From Acanthosoma haemorrhoidale (Eukaryota; Arthropoda; Insecta; Hemiptera; Acanthosomatidae), in assembly GCA_930367205.1 (NCBI GenBank), contig OV884013.1:88041333-88105332 (forward strand): a stretch of DNA of 64,000 nucleotides, read 5' to 3'. The position numbers were made by a program, and so were the translations under genes. The stretch's first letter is position 1. The number at the start of each line of letters is the position of its first letter. Below the pieces are notes generated by a model. It was not told where the DNA came from. It saw only the letters and a list, made by a program, of their open reading frames with translations, and ran no database searches. Below are positions 11,574-24,820 of this stretch, piece by piece.

Positions 11574-14500
11574 CGCCACTGCGTCTTTATATCAAATTGG
11601 ACGTTTCAGCTTGAAACGGGGAACTCATACTGACTGGAATAGTCAGACAGACAAACAAATGTAAGCATAGGGTTTCATACAAATCATTAAAAAAATGAAT
11701 TAACATTAATAAAGCAGAAATGGAACATAATAAGCCGGCCAAACACGAAATCATCCTGGATCACACATTCTCTCTGGTCACACAGTTAGTAGTCAGGTAG
11801 TTATGTCACTTAGTTCTAGCAATGGTAGAAGCCTCGTGACAGTGGAAACTGCAGCACGCAATAGTGTGGCTAGGCCACGAATACTGCATTACGCAGTTTC
11901 ATTACTCTAATGGGATGGCATCATGGAAAGTTTCACGAATAACTAGAAAGTATGAAATGAGTCCAATTCGTGCAAGTTCATTTCTAATACATAGCCTTTT
12001 TTTTAAGTTAACATTTTTTGTTTTTGTTTTTCTTCACAAAACCTGAAAACTTTGTTTTTTCACTTCGTTGTCTGTCTGTGTCTGAGATTGTAGTCCTGGA
12101 GATAGTTAAAGAAATAGAATTTTGCTTTGACGATATGGAAATAACCAACAATAATTTTATTTTAAAGAATTTATTTTAACATTCGATTGAAATCGAATGA
12201 ATTAAAATCTAACTATGTCAGCTAATTTTATAACATTGCCCACATCATTGAAATAATTTATTCATTTTTTTATATTTGTTATATTATTCGTTGGGAATAC
12301 CATATATTATATATTATGAAGTATCAACAAAGGGAGATATACAATGATAAGTTAAACGAACCTCATAATAATAAATATTTGACTAACATTTTTTCAGTGT
12401 CACATCTGCTTCTTTTCCATATACTCTACCACCATAATTTTACTACAGTATTCCTAAATTTCCCTTTTTACAACGTTATTTCCCTTTTCTTCGTTTCAAC
12501 ATTCCCCTAGGTTTACCAACCTTAGGAATTTATAAATAGTTATTAACACCCTATTATTTAAATTACCTACATATCTAAATTTACACATAATAAAATAAAA
12601 ATAACTTATGCAGATAAAAGTACTTATGCATAATAGCAAACTGTATAATATAGAACTATAATTCCGAGGTTTATTAATATAAATAAAATAAAAGCACTCA
12701 AGCTTTAGCCAAAACTTTAATAAATAATAAACAATTATAATAATAATTAATAATATAATAATAATATTATAATAATAAACCCTACAAGAGCAATATTCTA
12801 ACTTCACAAAACCTGGATTATTAATGGAATTGGTCACTACTAAATGTACTACTAAATACATCCTGCATTTTATGCTGACACAAACACCTAATTTCATGAT
12901 ATATGATATACCACCATTTTCAAGTATCATATAATTTAGTTGGCAGAACAGGACATGAAAATTATTAACATGTCTCCTATTCCATGTTATTTATTATATG
13001 ACCTTTATATACACAGATCCTGTTCACTATATGATAAATTATCTTCTATTATAATGAAATAAATTGTGGGTTAACCAGAGAGAGTTGTAAATTTATTAAT
13101 ATGAATAGCCTACGACCAGACTTCTAACAACTCATCAATTTCTGCTTGTAAGTTTAGACAATGGAGGGGAGGGGGCATAGCTGTTGTGATCAGAGTATCT
13201 AATATTTAGTCCTGTAAGATGAACGTTAACTAATCCGTATTTACTCTCGTATCAACCCACAAAATCTCTTTAAAAAACAAAACAAAAAATGAATCAATCA
13301 CAAATCAAAATCGCTTCCTGAAAGAAGACGCACCCGTACAGACAGTCGTTATGTATTTCGTAAATACGTGATAAGAAAATTGATCAGGTCATGTAAAGTG
13401 TTACGCATATGCGAGGAGCCACGAGGCAGCGAGATAGCCTGGACTACTGACCGAATAAATATTTGTCCGCCCGCACCGGCCAGATAGAGGGAGCTGCTTT
13501 TAATTGGATCCAAATAGAACTCAATTACTGCTCATTTGTGTAGGACTGATTGCCCAATCTCACCAGGTATTTAATTAGCCTCCAGTCGGATGTCAATCCA
13601 TATTCTCAATTCGTAATAGCCAACACCAGCTATTGACGTTCATATAAAACCAAAAAAAAATAGCAACACTTGAAAACAGGTTGTTTCAAAATGGTGTAAT
13701 AAAAATCATTGTACAGTTTTGTATTGGTGAGCCATACATTATTAATATATCGTATTCAACTGTAATTTTGTAAGTTAGTGCTGGTCATGGAGTTAAGAGA
13801 AATAAAACCTCTTCCCCCTACAAAACTTTTTAAATATTGGAAAAACACTTTCAATGGCAAAAAGTCATCTTCATGTTTTAATTTTCAATCTTGAAAATAT
13901 GTAGGAATTAGTAAAAAAAAAAAGGGTTGTTTTTACACATAGAAATAAGAACACTTCTTTGATTATTGCATTTATACTAATTTCTACTTATCATTTTAAT
14001 TGATAGATTGATTGATTATAGCACTGAAAATAAATGTTTTAACAGTTAAAAATATTTCCAAAATAAAAACCTTTGTGGATAGACAAGAAGTTTCTTAATT
14101 TCTTGAATTTGGATTGGGAATCGGCTTGGATATGCGAAATAACCTGTTTATAAATATCTATATTTTAGGTTTTAAATGACGCCAAAGCCCTTCACTCTTC
14201 ATAAGCTCAATTGTGTACAAGCGTGTTGGATTCGCCCTGACTCAAATTTTGTATTTGTGCTATTTTCCAGTTTGCCATATGTTGTAGTTGTGAGCTGAAC
14301 GACGTGTAGCGGTGATTATTGTTTTTTGAACTTCTTGATGCAAATAATGAATTTTGTTAATTTGTATGCATGTGATATTCTAATTCCCTTAGTTTTAACT
14401 GTCAACCTTTTGTTTTATAGTAGGTCCTATTTATATGATTGAATTTTGATCTTTTAAATTTTAACAGGTTTTACTTTTTTAATTTTACTTGATTTTATGA

Positions 14501-16560
14501 TTTGAATTTTGACATTTTTAATGTTTTTTCTTGTTACATAATTGGCAAAGCCTGAAGATGATAGGTTGGCTGTTGATTGCGCTTTTAAAAGCTTATGAAG
14601 AGAAATGAACGAACACTGATTTGATTTAAAACTAAACAGTTTTCCCAACATATTTGTAGTGTTACGTCTTCAAATACTTCGGCTACGCCCTCAAATTCAC
14701 CATAATCAGAACTCTTGTCATTACTTCCTTTAAATGAGGAGTTTTCGATAAGTTTCGATAATTCGATAAGGAGAAGATAAGTATTAATAAATTGGAAATT
14801 GCAGCCATTATTTTGCGATAGTTTACGCTTGACTGACTGCTGTTGTTTTTCAGTTCTCGACAAAAAAAACCTAACGGTATATCCCTAGTATTTTCAGAGG
14901 CAATTGCTCAGTGGTGCGTTCACAGACTCAGTCGTGCCACAATATGCGAACCCTCGAGTAATTTTGGAAAATTTCAAAGGAATAACATAAATTTCTATGA
15001 TAAATAGAATATTAAAGACGATTAAAGATAGTCTCTTAAATGTTAAAAATCCTCTAAATATTATATAGTTGTACCAGCATGAATATTTTTACACACAAGT
15101 TTTCAAAAACTGAAAATAAAGAGACCTTTAACGTCTAACAACACTACCTAAGCTATGTTGTTCATAAAGTGAGGAACTTAGGTAGAGACATGTATTGACC
15201 TAATGAGAAATGTTTGATTATGACTGCATGTGAATCGTTTCTAACTCTACGGTTAGATGATATGCTCCTTTCAATGGCTTGTGCAAATGCAAAGTTTGGG
15301 TGGCTGAAGTCCATATCTTTGGAGCATGTACAGGGGGATCCGTGTTTTCGTAAGTCAGTATGTATGGACTACGAAAGTGATACGTAAAATAATACTATTT
15401 GAAATGTCTAAAATATATTCCGCAACAGCCGGAACGGACGCCTTTTCGGTGGTGGCTAAAATAGAATAAGAGCGTATGAATAAATTATTAAACAAGAAAA
15501 TAGTCGGGTATATTTCATTATAAAGTTACATCTCAAAACATATTTACGATTTTAAATTGTGGGTATTCAGTCGTTTTAGATATGGTGATGAGAGTAACAC
15601 ACAAACGCTTTTGATTTTGATTATTTAAAGCTATTGAAAAAATAAATGTTTCGTCGAACAACATAAAAATAACGCCATCAATAAATATAAAATACTAACT
15701 CACACCCGGTTAAGCTCTGTATACTGTTCCTTGACTTTTTAAGTGATTTATTTCGCTAATGTATTTATTTTAGAAAACAGTTCTTTTTTTATTCCTTAAG
15801 TAACTGTGGTTTGTATAAATATTTTAATAGTTTATATATATAATGATAAATGATATATCAACAACAATAATATATTATTAACAAGGATTGTAAAACAATA
15901 CCGGTACTTCTTTGTCAAATGCAATGAGCGTGGATGCAAGAAAATCAAAAAATATAAACGAAAATCTTTCAAATTTTTGTAGAAAAGTTTATGATTCTTT
16001 CCAAAAATATACTATTTATTATTATATCACCAGAGAGCGTTTCTCCCATTCAATCATTCCCAGAACTTTGAAAGGTGTATTTTTGAATGCATCCACTATT
16101 GAATAGTACGGATTGGTAACTTTTCCAAGTATATAAAAATATTTTTAAACACCTTGTGATAGAAAAACGAATCTACTTTCTCCATTCCACAAGAAAACAG
16201 GCATTGCTAGGATATTATGATAGCATTATAGGACTGGGATGTAACAATAAATAAAATATTTTCGGAGAAACTTAAAAGCTTTTTTGAACAATTTTATTCT
16301 TATACAGTGTAAATTTCAGTATACCGGCTTGATATTGTAAACATGGAATGAATGCTCTTTAGAATATTAACAAAAGTTAGAAAATAAAATATAGGCCATA
16401 ATTCATAAATTAGTTTTTTTAGGGTAAAAATAAAATAATTTGTAATATAATCCAAGAAAAAAAGGCTTTGAACACCGATTATAGGATCACCTAGGAAAAC
16501 ATACAACAATTACATTTATAATAAAACGCATATAACTTATATCCCCCCCTGAATGTATTA
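11574..16560. other. Long AT-rich stretch with no recognised gene
   Basis: Contains AT-only microsatellite-like sequence around 12730-12775. The 144-residue minus frame at 12496-12930 is a translation of that low-complexity DNA (Ile, Tyr, Leu, Asn only in its middle) and is not supported. The frames at 14454-14863, 15912-16106 and 16300-16509 also have no domain or splice support. Confidence 0.45.
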
Positions 16561-16566
16561 ATTGTA

Positions 16567-16812
16567 CTACAGAACACATGTGCGCTCTCTTTCCATACTT
16601 CCAAATACTAGAACAGTCGTTAGTGGAGAAGACACCCCAGGTTGTTCAGGTCTTGCACACAATAGGCCATCCGGATAAGGATCACGATCCCAGATCACGT
16701 TCTCAAGATCATTATGCTCTCTGAATGTCAGGTCATCGAGCAATCCTATGAGAGGAGCTATGCGGTCGTCGTCGGTGTTTCGTGGCACAGCTGTCGAAAT
16801 ACTCGTAGGCAT
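16567..16812 (-). CDS. Possible short coding segment, unrecognised
   Basis: An 81-residue frame beginning MPTSISTAVPRNTDDDRIAP and ending ERERTCVL. Its composition is mixed and acidic, with balanced codons and no low-complexity runs, unlike the AT-rich noise around it; the local base composition is also less AT-biased. The frame stays open for a few codons upstream of the Met, so it could be the last exon of a gene or a transposon remnant. I recognise no family, domain or membrane segment, and no strong splice acceptor is evident. Confidence 0.3.
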   Translation of the reverse strand: MPTSISTAVPRNTDDDRIAPLIGLLDDLTFREHNDLENVIWDRDPYPDGLLCARPEQPGVSSPLTTVLVFGSMERERTCVL

Positions 16813-16984
16813 TATGTCAATAACAGAATATATAAGTTTTACACAGGAACTAAATATAAAAAAAAAATTTAGATATCAGTTAAATAAATAGTCTTATATA
16901 GAAATAGCTAATGTGAATCGAGTCATAAATGGATGACTTTTGCACAAACGCGTACATCCAATAGAACAAAGACATAAGATAACA

Positions 16985-17108
16985 TATTCAAATTACAAAT
17001 TGACTCAACTAACAAGGAGGAAGTAGAAGCCATCAGCACAGTTTAAACTGACTGCTAACAAGCGATACTCTTATCGCAACAGTACACAACAGACATACGA
17101 CCACTTAC
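16985..17108 (+). repeat. Dispersed repeat, copy 1 (decayed coding remnant)
   Basis: Similar to 21881-22009. Both share AGGAGGAAGTAGA or GGAGGAAGTAGAGG followed by a comparable 80-base run and the ACAACAG...ACGACCA block. The plus frame translates to EEVEAI in both copies, so this was probably coding in a mobile element. Stops interrupt this copy. Confidence 0.5.
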
Positions 17109-17307
17109 TATTTCATTGCATTCTACTGAACTGATCAAACCAAAGTATGATAAAAAGGATATTATTAACGCATTTGTCGACCTCATAGACTACAGTGGCC
17201 TAAATCGTAACATATTAATAGAATAGAAACATTTATTTGCACATATAACAAAAGTTTTTGCATCGTCAGAGTCAAGATTAATATTATAATTTATACTAAA
17301 TTTCACA

Positions 17308-17700
17308 ATTTTTTTTTTTTTTTAAATAATGCAGTAGTTTAACAGAAAATGCCCAAGCTATATTACAACAATTTCTTCCTTACTATTTATAAAACATAAA
17401 GTATTCCTGAACAGAGTAAGGACATAATTCAATTAATAATTTTTTTGTTCTTATTTTAAATTGTTCAAAGCTTAAGTTTTTTACATCTAATGGCAACTTA
17501 TTAAATAGAGAAATACCAAAATATATATAACTATTATGGGTTGCAGTCAATCTGAAAGTTGGTACTATTATATCACAATTGTTCCTAGTTGAATATTCAT
17601 GTAAATTATATTGACAGGAATACATATTTTCATTTTCTTTAATGTATAGAAGACATTGATGAATAAACAGGCCTGTCAAAGTTAAAACATTCAATTGCTT
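17308..17700 (-). mobile_element. Non-LTR retrotransposon 3' end (third family)
   Basis: The minus frame at 17383-17694 (103 residues) has the pattern seen at the C-terminus of many LINE polyproteins: an LTGLFIHQCLLYIKEN-type helix, then the HEYSTRNN motif, then YFGISLFNKLP and a final YSVQEYF. Downstream of the stop is a short 3' UTR and a T15 run at 17309-17323, which is the poly(A) tail of a minus-strand insertion. It is 5'-truncated near 17700. This element belongs to neither family A nor family B. Confidence 0.75.
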
Positions 17701-17887
17701 GAATATTGGTCGACAAGACTCAGTTTATTATATCAATCAGTTTATATATTATATTATATTATTATATCAGTCAATTATACCTTTGCAGCTTTATGTTTTT
17801 GAAATTATATTTATATTTTTAATTATTGATTATTAAAGTGTTTTTTTTGTTATTTGTTACAATTTACCGCATTTTCATTTATATATA

Positions 17888-17909
17888 ACCCCCCCCCCAA
17901 AAAAAAAAC
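17888..17909. repeat. Adjacent C and A homopolymers
   Basis: A run of C directly abuts a run of A. Similar C tracts recur near 10100, 42970, 44024, 56796 and 57226, and a G tract near 63400. Confidence 0.6.
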
Positions 17910-18204
17910 CCTTTATTAAATATAGAGTAGGTTATACAGACTCCAATATTTGGAACATTTACATAAATGCACATCGTACTAATTATATTTAGTGTAGCGT
18001 AGCTACATTTTATAAATTGTGTGAGGTTTAAACAATTTTGCTAAAAGGCAGAATGATGTACAGAATACAAGGCGTGTGAACATAGAAAGTGATAGGGCTC
18101 ACCTTAAGAATGAGTTGAGGTGATAATAATCTTTACTAACCTTTTTTAAAACATTCATTACAACTACATGCAATATAAAATTATAAATTGTAGCAAAACC
18201 ACAG

Positions 18205-18310
18205 GACATAAAATGGCCTATTGTAAATAAATTCATTTATGTAGAATCTATATTGAATTATTTAATATTTTGATAACAAGGGTATATTGAGGGGGAAAAC
18301 CCCCAAAACA
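18205..18310 (+). repeat. Dispersed repeat C, copy 1
   Basis: Contains CCTATTGTAAATAAATTC followed by ATTTATGTAGAATCTAT and an AACAAGGGTATAT block. The same order recurs in reverse at 20766-20855 and forward at 42235-42330 and 42462-42548. It is probably a 3' UTR piece of a non-LTR element. Confidence 0.55.
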
Positions 18311-20640
18311 CAAGAACAAACGCTCATTCTTGTTTTAAAAATTTAAAAATGTTTGATCATACATGTATTATCTAATAGATTGAGTATGTAGTTCTAAGAA
18401 TAAAACATAGATTACATAACTTGTATGTTATAATGTAATGTTAATATTTCATATAATGAATTTTTTTTTTTAAATAAGTGAGTTTGTGTCCATGAATATA
18501 ATTATAACTAGAGTGGTTGTGTTAAGGGATTTGTATCATTGCCATTAACCTTGAAAAAAACCACTTTAGTTTTTTTTTTTTTTTTTTTTATTGCCTCTTT
18601 TCATAGCGAAGGCCTCAATCTTTCATAATTCAAAACATTTGCATAATTCGCAACATACAAATACCTCTAATTTAAAAAAAAAAACATACAAATTACACCT
18701 GTGTATTACCTACTAATCTATTTAGAATGGTATGAATGAATGTAAGTAGTATTGATGTAGAGAGGTAATGATAATGGGCCGGTGGGTTAGGCACCAGGCC
18801 TGCCCGGCTATATTGAAGGAAAATCCTTAATCCCCGAGGAATCCAAGCTATGTAGTAACGGTTTCATTAGCGGGCATAATATTGGCAATATTCCGTTACT
18901 AACCTGTAAAAGAGTGCATATTTCGGAATACTCTTCAACGGAACGTTTATTGTCGCCTCATTTGATAACTATCTTATTATATCAGTTATTTTTAAAGTTT
19001 GAATATTCGAATAATCACTTTGAAAAGAAGCTATTACTACTGGAAAGAATAATTATCAAATTTTGAAGATACCGACTAAAACTGTGCGATAAAACATAGA
19101 AACTATTATGTGACCTAAAGCAATTATAATCGTTAATAATCGTCAGTTTAATAAAAAAAGTGTTTTGTTTTTGATAACTACTTCATGATAGGGAGCTCTT
19201 TGGTTCAAACTCCTACTGCTAATAGATTCATTGCCGTATAGGGTAATTTTGAATTGTTATTTAATGAGGGGTTTAAACAGTAAAAACAAAAATTCTACTC
19301 TATATTTCTCATGTTTCTTGAAGATCATAGCTGTCTTTAGGACTCATCTTTGATTTTTTAAATTCCTAGTTAATAGATGTTTCAAACAGGCGTTATTTAC
19401 AATCATTGCCTGCTTTTGTTTATTTTTGTAAGAACTAATTTGAAATTAATGTAATGCCGGTTATACAGGTGTTAGAATTATTTTTGGGGAAACAAACAGT
19501 ATAACTAAAAATGTGTTCTGGATTGAAAATAAAAACGAAGTTAATGAAAATGAAAAGAATACAAGATCAGTAAAGGAAATAACAGACACCAAAAACTCTA
19601 GAGATTTAATTTCCACATGCATACACATAAAATAAATAAAAAGAAAATGAGGTAAGCTATTTTAATAGTGAAACTAATATTAAATAGCTTAATACACACC
19701 CCGTTTCGCCCTCATATAAAATATAAAAGATTATATAGCGTTAAAATAATTAACTTGATTATCCTATCATTAAGTTTTATTTCTATTTTAAATTATAGAT
19801 ATAATGTTTTCCATTCTTAATTATTCAACTATATTTTTCATATAACATGGTGAGGTTACCAATTAAATATATAACAATGAATCAACAAGAATATTAAGAT
19901 AAAATCATTCACAGCCCAGAAGTTACCTGAATAGAGGAAAAGTCGACTGATGATCTCATGTCATTAAAAAAAGATAATTTGGGAAAGGCTTCTTTGGAAA
20001 ACCTAATTTTGACACAATGTAAATATCATTCATTATGCAATTGTCCCTGTCTCTCAATAATAATAAAATAAAGAATGTTTAAGTAGAATTCAATACGTTT
20101 ATTGAATGATTATTGAGCTAGGTGGGAGACATTTTGAACATTCTAACTATTAAACAACCACATAATAATTAATAAATAACTACAAATTATGAAAATAAAA
20201 TGACGAAAACAAATTACAAAAAAAATAATTATAACAGAATTTTCAGATTTAATAACTTTTAATTCGTTTGAATTGACCAGAAAAAGGAAATCTGAAAAGT
20301 GACTAATCGACGTTTTGCAATTAAGCAAGTTAAAGGAACCCAAAAGTCAATATTTTATATCAACTTCGTAAATGTTGAGCACGTTCACTACAGGGTATTT
20401 TTTTTTTTTTTTAATCTTCAAAAGTTGCCACAAAAGAGACAAATAAATTAAAAAGAACTACTGAGGAGGAAAAGTTTTTCCGATTACACAGGGTGAGAGT
20501 AGACACAGTTGGTGCATATGGCGCCGAGGCTGCCGATATTGATCGCTCTGTGTACATACACTTTCCCTCTCATAGTTTCTTTCCTGTCCCAATTTCCTCT
20601 CCTTCATAATGTGTCATCATTTAATGTTCCGATACGGAAT
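18311..20640. other. AT-rich sequence with partial repeat similarity
   Basis: The part at 18325-18410 resembles 22370-22455 (CATTCTT, then AAAAATGTTTGA, CATAC and GTA-rich blocks), so it is an old dispersed repeat. No gene was recognised. A T12-type run occurs near 18570 and another near 20400. Confidence 0.4.
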
Positions 20641-20765
20641 TTATTTTTGAAAAAAACATAGCACTTCAATCTATCTACAGCCATCAGCCCATTGTTAGTA
20701 ATGAACACGTTCCGTGAAATTATGTTTTAAGCTAGAGGGGGAGGTTTCTTTAACTTTTCTTTACC

Positions 20766-20855
20766 CTTCATATCTCCTTATTATTATAAATTATGGAAAT
20801 CAATAACGATTCTACATAAATGAATCTATTTACAATAGGTCATTATATTTTACAT
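20766..20855 (-). repeat. Dispersed repeat C, copy 2
   Basis: Reverse-complement match to 18205-18310, sharing GATTCATTTATGTAGAATC and a GGAGATATGAA block. It lies just downstream, in element orientation, of the family B copy at 20917-21560, which suggests that repeat C is part of that family's 3' UTR. Confidence 0.5.
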
Positions 20856-20916
20856 TGCGATGTGATTGTTACAAAAGTAAAATGTACATTATTCATTCAT
20901 TGTCTATACATGTTTA

Positions 20917-21560
20917 AAAGTGATGGGGCTCACCTTATAAATCATAGATTTAAAACTAACTTACATCCAACAACAAAAACGTAACCTAATTTTCCCTGAC
21001 AGTCTGTTGTCATCGATGCGGGAAGGGTAGTGGTGTCATAGCGTTAAACACTGGGTTTGTTAGTTGCTGCAACGAGTCGATAAACTTGAGGTTTATGAAC
21101 TCGCCCATCGATGGCACACCAAGCAACGGGTGCAGATCGGCGTTCTCTCTCGAGAGAGGTATGTCGCAACACTTTTCTCAATATCCCATTCAGGAATTAT
21201 TGGAGACTTTTAGCTGTATTGTCAGTCAAGTGAGTACATAGCGGAGCACCGTACACCAGAGCTGGCCGGAGGACACATTTTCAGTTTGAGACGACGAACG
21301 ACAAGTTGGATGAAGTTAACAAGTGGGAAAGCCGGTAAGACCTCTGTCATGCTTTTTCTATTTTACTACTAAAATGAGTAGAGAAATTGATATGCCTATC
21401 TATTTGTATAACCAGACAGTACATTAAGAAAGCCGGCGAGTTCTCTTGCCCTACTATAGTATAGGATTTTGGCAAGGCTTTTTTTCCCCTTCTGGAGGGA
21501 GAGTATTACGCAGTCAGTCTTCTTGTCGTTTACACTGATGTTAAACTTACCAAGTCTGTC
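20917..21560 (-). mobile_element. Family B non-LTR element, decayed copy 1
   Basis: The minus translation gives a thumb-like start (INVNDKKTDCVIL near 21530), then the C-terminal region with FIDSLQQLTNPVFNAMTP, with several stops and frame changes. It matches 23998-24345 and, more distantly, 45085-45610. The motif AAGTGATGGGGCTCACCTT at 20917-20935 marks its 3' UTR. It is non-functional. Confidence 0.75.
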
Positions 21561-21880
21561 ACTGATTACATTACAATGAAACCCGTTTTTTAAACTGAAA
21601 TAATTTGTTTGGTTTTAAAAATAAAACTCGCGAATATATAAAAATAATATGGGTTATAGCCTACTGCGATCAAGGAAATGAACAAGCGGACTTTAAAGTC
21701 TAAAACTGCAGGTGCAAATCCTAGGACTACTGTACCCTATAATAAAATATCTTTAGCCAGGGTAGATTACAAGCTGCAGGTAAATACTACCAAAAAATGG
21801 AACCGAAATTGGGCAGACTCGTAAAACATTTGTAAAAAGCCTACAGCCAGTAGCCCAAAGGCAGAAGATAGATAACAAAT

Positions 21881-22009
21881 CCAAATTAAAAATTGACCCA
21901 ATTCCTGGCCGGACACGGAGGAAGTAGAGGCTATTTGCACAGGTTTTAACTCACTGTTAAGAAATGATAAACTTGTTAAAATAGGATACAACAGTCTAAC
22001 GACCAGTTA
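21881..22009 (+). repeat. Dispersed repeat, copy 2 (decayed coding remnant)
   Basis: Homologous to 16985-17108. The plus frame reads TEEVEAICTGFNSLLRND and stays open for about 30 codons, which suggests a former transposon protein that I do not recognise. Confidence 0.5.
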
Positions 22010-22021
22010 GTAACGACCACG

Positions 22022-22055
22022 TAGTATATACTATATATACGTATATATACTACTG
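22022..22055. repeat. TA-rich palindrome
   Basis: An inverted repeat with GTAGTATATA and TATATACTAC arms around a TA-rich centre. It looks like simple-sequence DNA. Confidence 0.5.
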
Positions 22056-22059
22056 GGCT

Positions 22060-23990
22060 GACCAAGACAAATCTTACTGTAATATTTAAAGGCAGCTGGA
22101 CTGCTCACGAGCAGAGTTCAATCAATTATTACGTTAAATAGTTAAACTGAATCTTTGATCTCAATGACTGCTATGAACTAAATTGTAATATATGATAAAT
22201 TTATGTCATAATGTTTTTCTTAAATTTTATTTTATTTTTTTTGTTTTGTTATTTACTAATTATTTGAGTTTTACGTTATTGTTTTTGGTTATTTCCTGTA
22301 TGTGAGGTTTTTTTTTATTAATATTATTTTACTTTTCTTTTTACTACTTGCAATGTACTACCATATCATTCACATTCTTATTTAAAATTGTAAAAATGTT
22401 TGAATAATCATACACGTAGTATCTCATATATGGGAAAATATAGTTCCAACAAACATATTAAATGAAATAAATGAGAAATGATGTTTCACAATCAGGCCTA
22501 TCAAAAATGGTGCATTAAAAAGAAGACGTTGCCAGGCAATCCCGCACATAATGCTAAATTCTTTGCAAAACCATCTCAACGTGTCTATACAAAGCTGTAT
22601 TTAGCTATGTTTATAAATATGTAAACTCCAGCTGATGATCAAGCTAGCTGTGTTTTGTGTGTGAAGGTTACTTTCAAGATAAGACTTATTTTTTATTCTT
22701 TGCTTATGTGTTGTGACTGTCCACTAAAATACCTGGCAAATAACGTGTAATTTAATTAATCTTTACAGGTATGTTTATTTCGTTTATTTTATATTGTTCA
22801 ATCGTTTGATGCTTTTAATTCTAATGCCATTGTAAATCTTTGCAGATTAATAAAATCAATTATTGAATTATTAAAACCAACTTATAAATAATAGGTGAAA
22901 TATTATTTAGTATTAAGAAAACTTAGAAAATTTTATTTTATCTCATATTATCACTAATAGTGGGTAGTTTTGTGCCCCCTCTTATAACATGTTGGTTTAT
23001 AAGGATTTATTCTTATACTAGGTAGTCTAATAGTTTCTTTTCACTAACTCACAAATAATTGGTTTTTTAATCATAATTAATACTAATGTTTAAACTCACT
23101 TGACTAATGTCAATAACTGAGAATTACTTTACTCTCTCTCTCACGTTCTAATTAGAGATAATTTTCTATATAAAAACGGACGCGAGTTGAATCATAGAAA
23201 TATTGCACTATGGAGCAAAAATTATGCATCGGATGAAATGAGTAGAATTTTCTTATGATACTCTCGACGAATCGAAGGCGGTGATTTGGCCATAGACCAC
23301 GTGGACAGGCGCCAGAGATTTCGAATAATCGATACTCAGTAGAAGATAGAACGCCATCACATCTATGCCGCAACCTTCTTAGAAAGAGTTCAGAGAATTT
23401 CAATGCATTTCTGATTTAATGTAGCTTTTAATTATGAAGAGTATAAACCTATCCATAACAATGAAACCCGTTTAGTTAGAGGCTAATACCATAGCTTAGC
23501 TAATAATAATGTTTATTTAAATATTAAAAAGATGTTTTCAACTTTGTCACCAAAACTGTTATTTCATCCGTTTATAAAATACACTACACCTAATACACCT
23601 AGATAAATACATCTAATAATAAAATATACCTATAGAAATCAGTTGGAACTCGATTGCTATTTGTAGAACTCAAAATTGTCTTTATTAGACTATCTTTTAT
23701 ATTCCATTGATTTCATGCTTTCTCCCTTTTAATGTGCCCTTAACCGTGGGAAAATCTTACTAAATGCATTCCAAGCTAGAGAAATCTTAAAACTTAGGAA
23801 ACCATTTTTTCTACATAGCCCCTTTAAATTTCCAGATAATTATAGATCCTCAGGTGAATCTATTTACAAATTATTTTGCATTTCCTGTAGCATCACTACA
23901 TTATATGCAGGTTTTGTTATTTTATAGAAATTATATAATGAATAAACAAGTATAATGATATACATTATACGTGACTGGACTAAACTGACT
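22060..23990. other. AT-rich sequence, no recognised gene
   Basis: The minus frame at 23152-23403 (83 residues, Arg- and Phe-rich) lies in a slightly more complex block, but no domain or splice context was found. The rest is AT-rich and unassigned. Confidence 0.4.
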
Positions 23991-23997
23991 AATAAAG

Positions 23998-24345
23998 GTG
24001 ATGGGGCTCACCTTTTTGATCAACCTTAAAACTAACTTACATACTAATTCTTATCCTAATTTTTCGCCGACAGTCTGTTGCCATCGATGCGGGAGGGGTG
24101 GTGGGGTCATAATGTTAAACACTGGGTTTGTCAGGTGCTGCAACGAGTCAAAAAACTTAATGTGTCTCCGGCGGATGAACTCACCCACCGACGGCACACC
24201 AAGCAACGGGTGCAGGTCAGCGTTTTTCAGCCTCTCGAAAGAGGTCGGACCACTTTTCGCATGATTCCATTCTGGAAGTATTGGACACATTTGGCTGTAT
24301 TGTCAGTCAAGTGGGTAAATAGCATGACTTTAAGTCCCGTTAAGG
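23998..24345 (-). mobile_element. Family B non-LTR element, copy 2 (C-terminus)
   Basis: The minus frame at 24051-24290 (79 residues) carries GVPSVGEFIRRRHIKFFDSL and HLTNPVFNIMTPPPLPHRW, the end of a jockey-like polyprotein, and stops at the family's usual stop codon. The 3' UTR contains the GTGATGGGGCTCACC motif (23999-24013). It is 5'-truncated near 24345. The plus-strand frames here are shadows. Confidence 0.8.
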
Positions 24346-24820
24346 TATTTTAAAAACTAATCATCATTTTGTTTCAATGAGCATATAATGTAATAAAATA
24401 TTATATATAATACAATAAAATGTACCATATTGCATTGCTATATAAATATACCATATTTCATTGCCATATAAATATACCATATTATTGATACACTTAATAC
24501 GGATTGAGGAAATTAATTATATTTAATTTTGTCTTTACAATTCGTGTAAACGGTTCAATTTCAATGTAATTAATTTACTTAATTCGTAATAAGTGTATAA
24601 ATAACACGCACTTTCAATCATTCATGCATCATGGGAACCCGGGATTAGTCAAATGGGGTAACAAAGAAGCGATCTTGACAATTCACAAGGCCATAAGTCT
24701 TGTCACATATCAACGGTAGAAGAAATTAGTTGAACCGTTCAATGGGAAGTTAAGGTGAGGGTAATTTTACATTGTAGTTAATGTCATTTTGATTGAGCTT
24801 GTTGCGTGAATAATGAACTA

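Noticed and set aside
12496..12930. 144-residue minus-strand frame, one of the longest in the window
   Set aside because: Its middle is a translation of AT-only simple sequence (Ile/Tyr/Leu runs), with no domain and no splice context.
24078..24353. Plus-strand frames over the family B copy
   Set aside because: The minus frame has the conserved RRHIKFFDSL and PPPLPHRW motifs; the plus frames are shadows.
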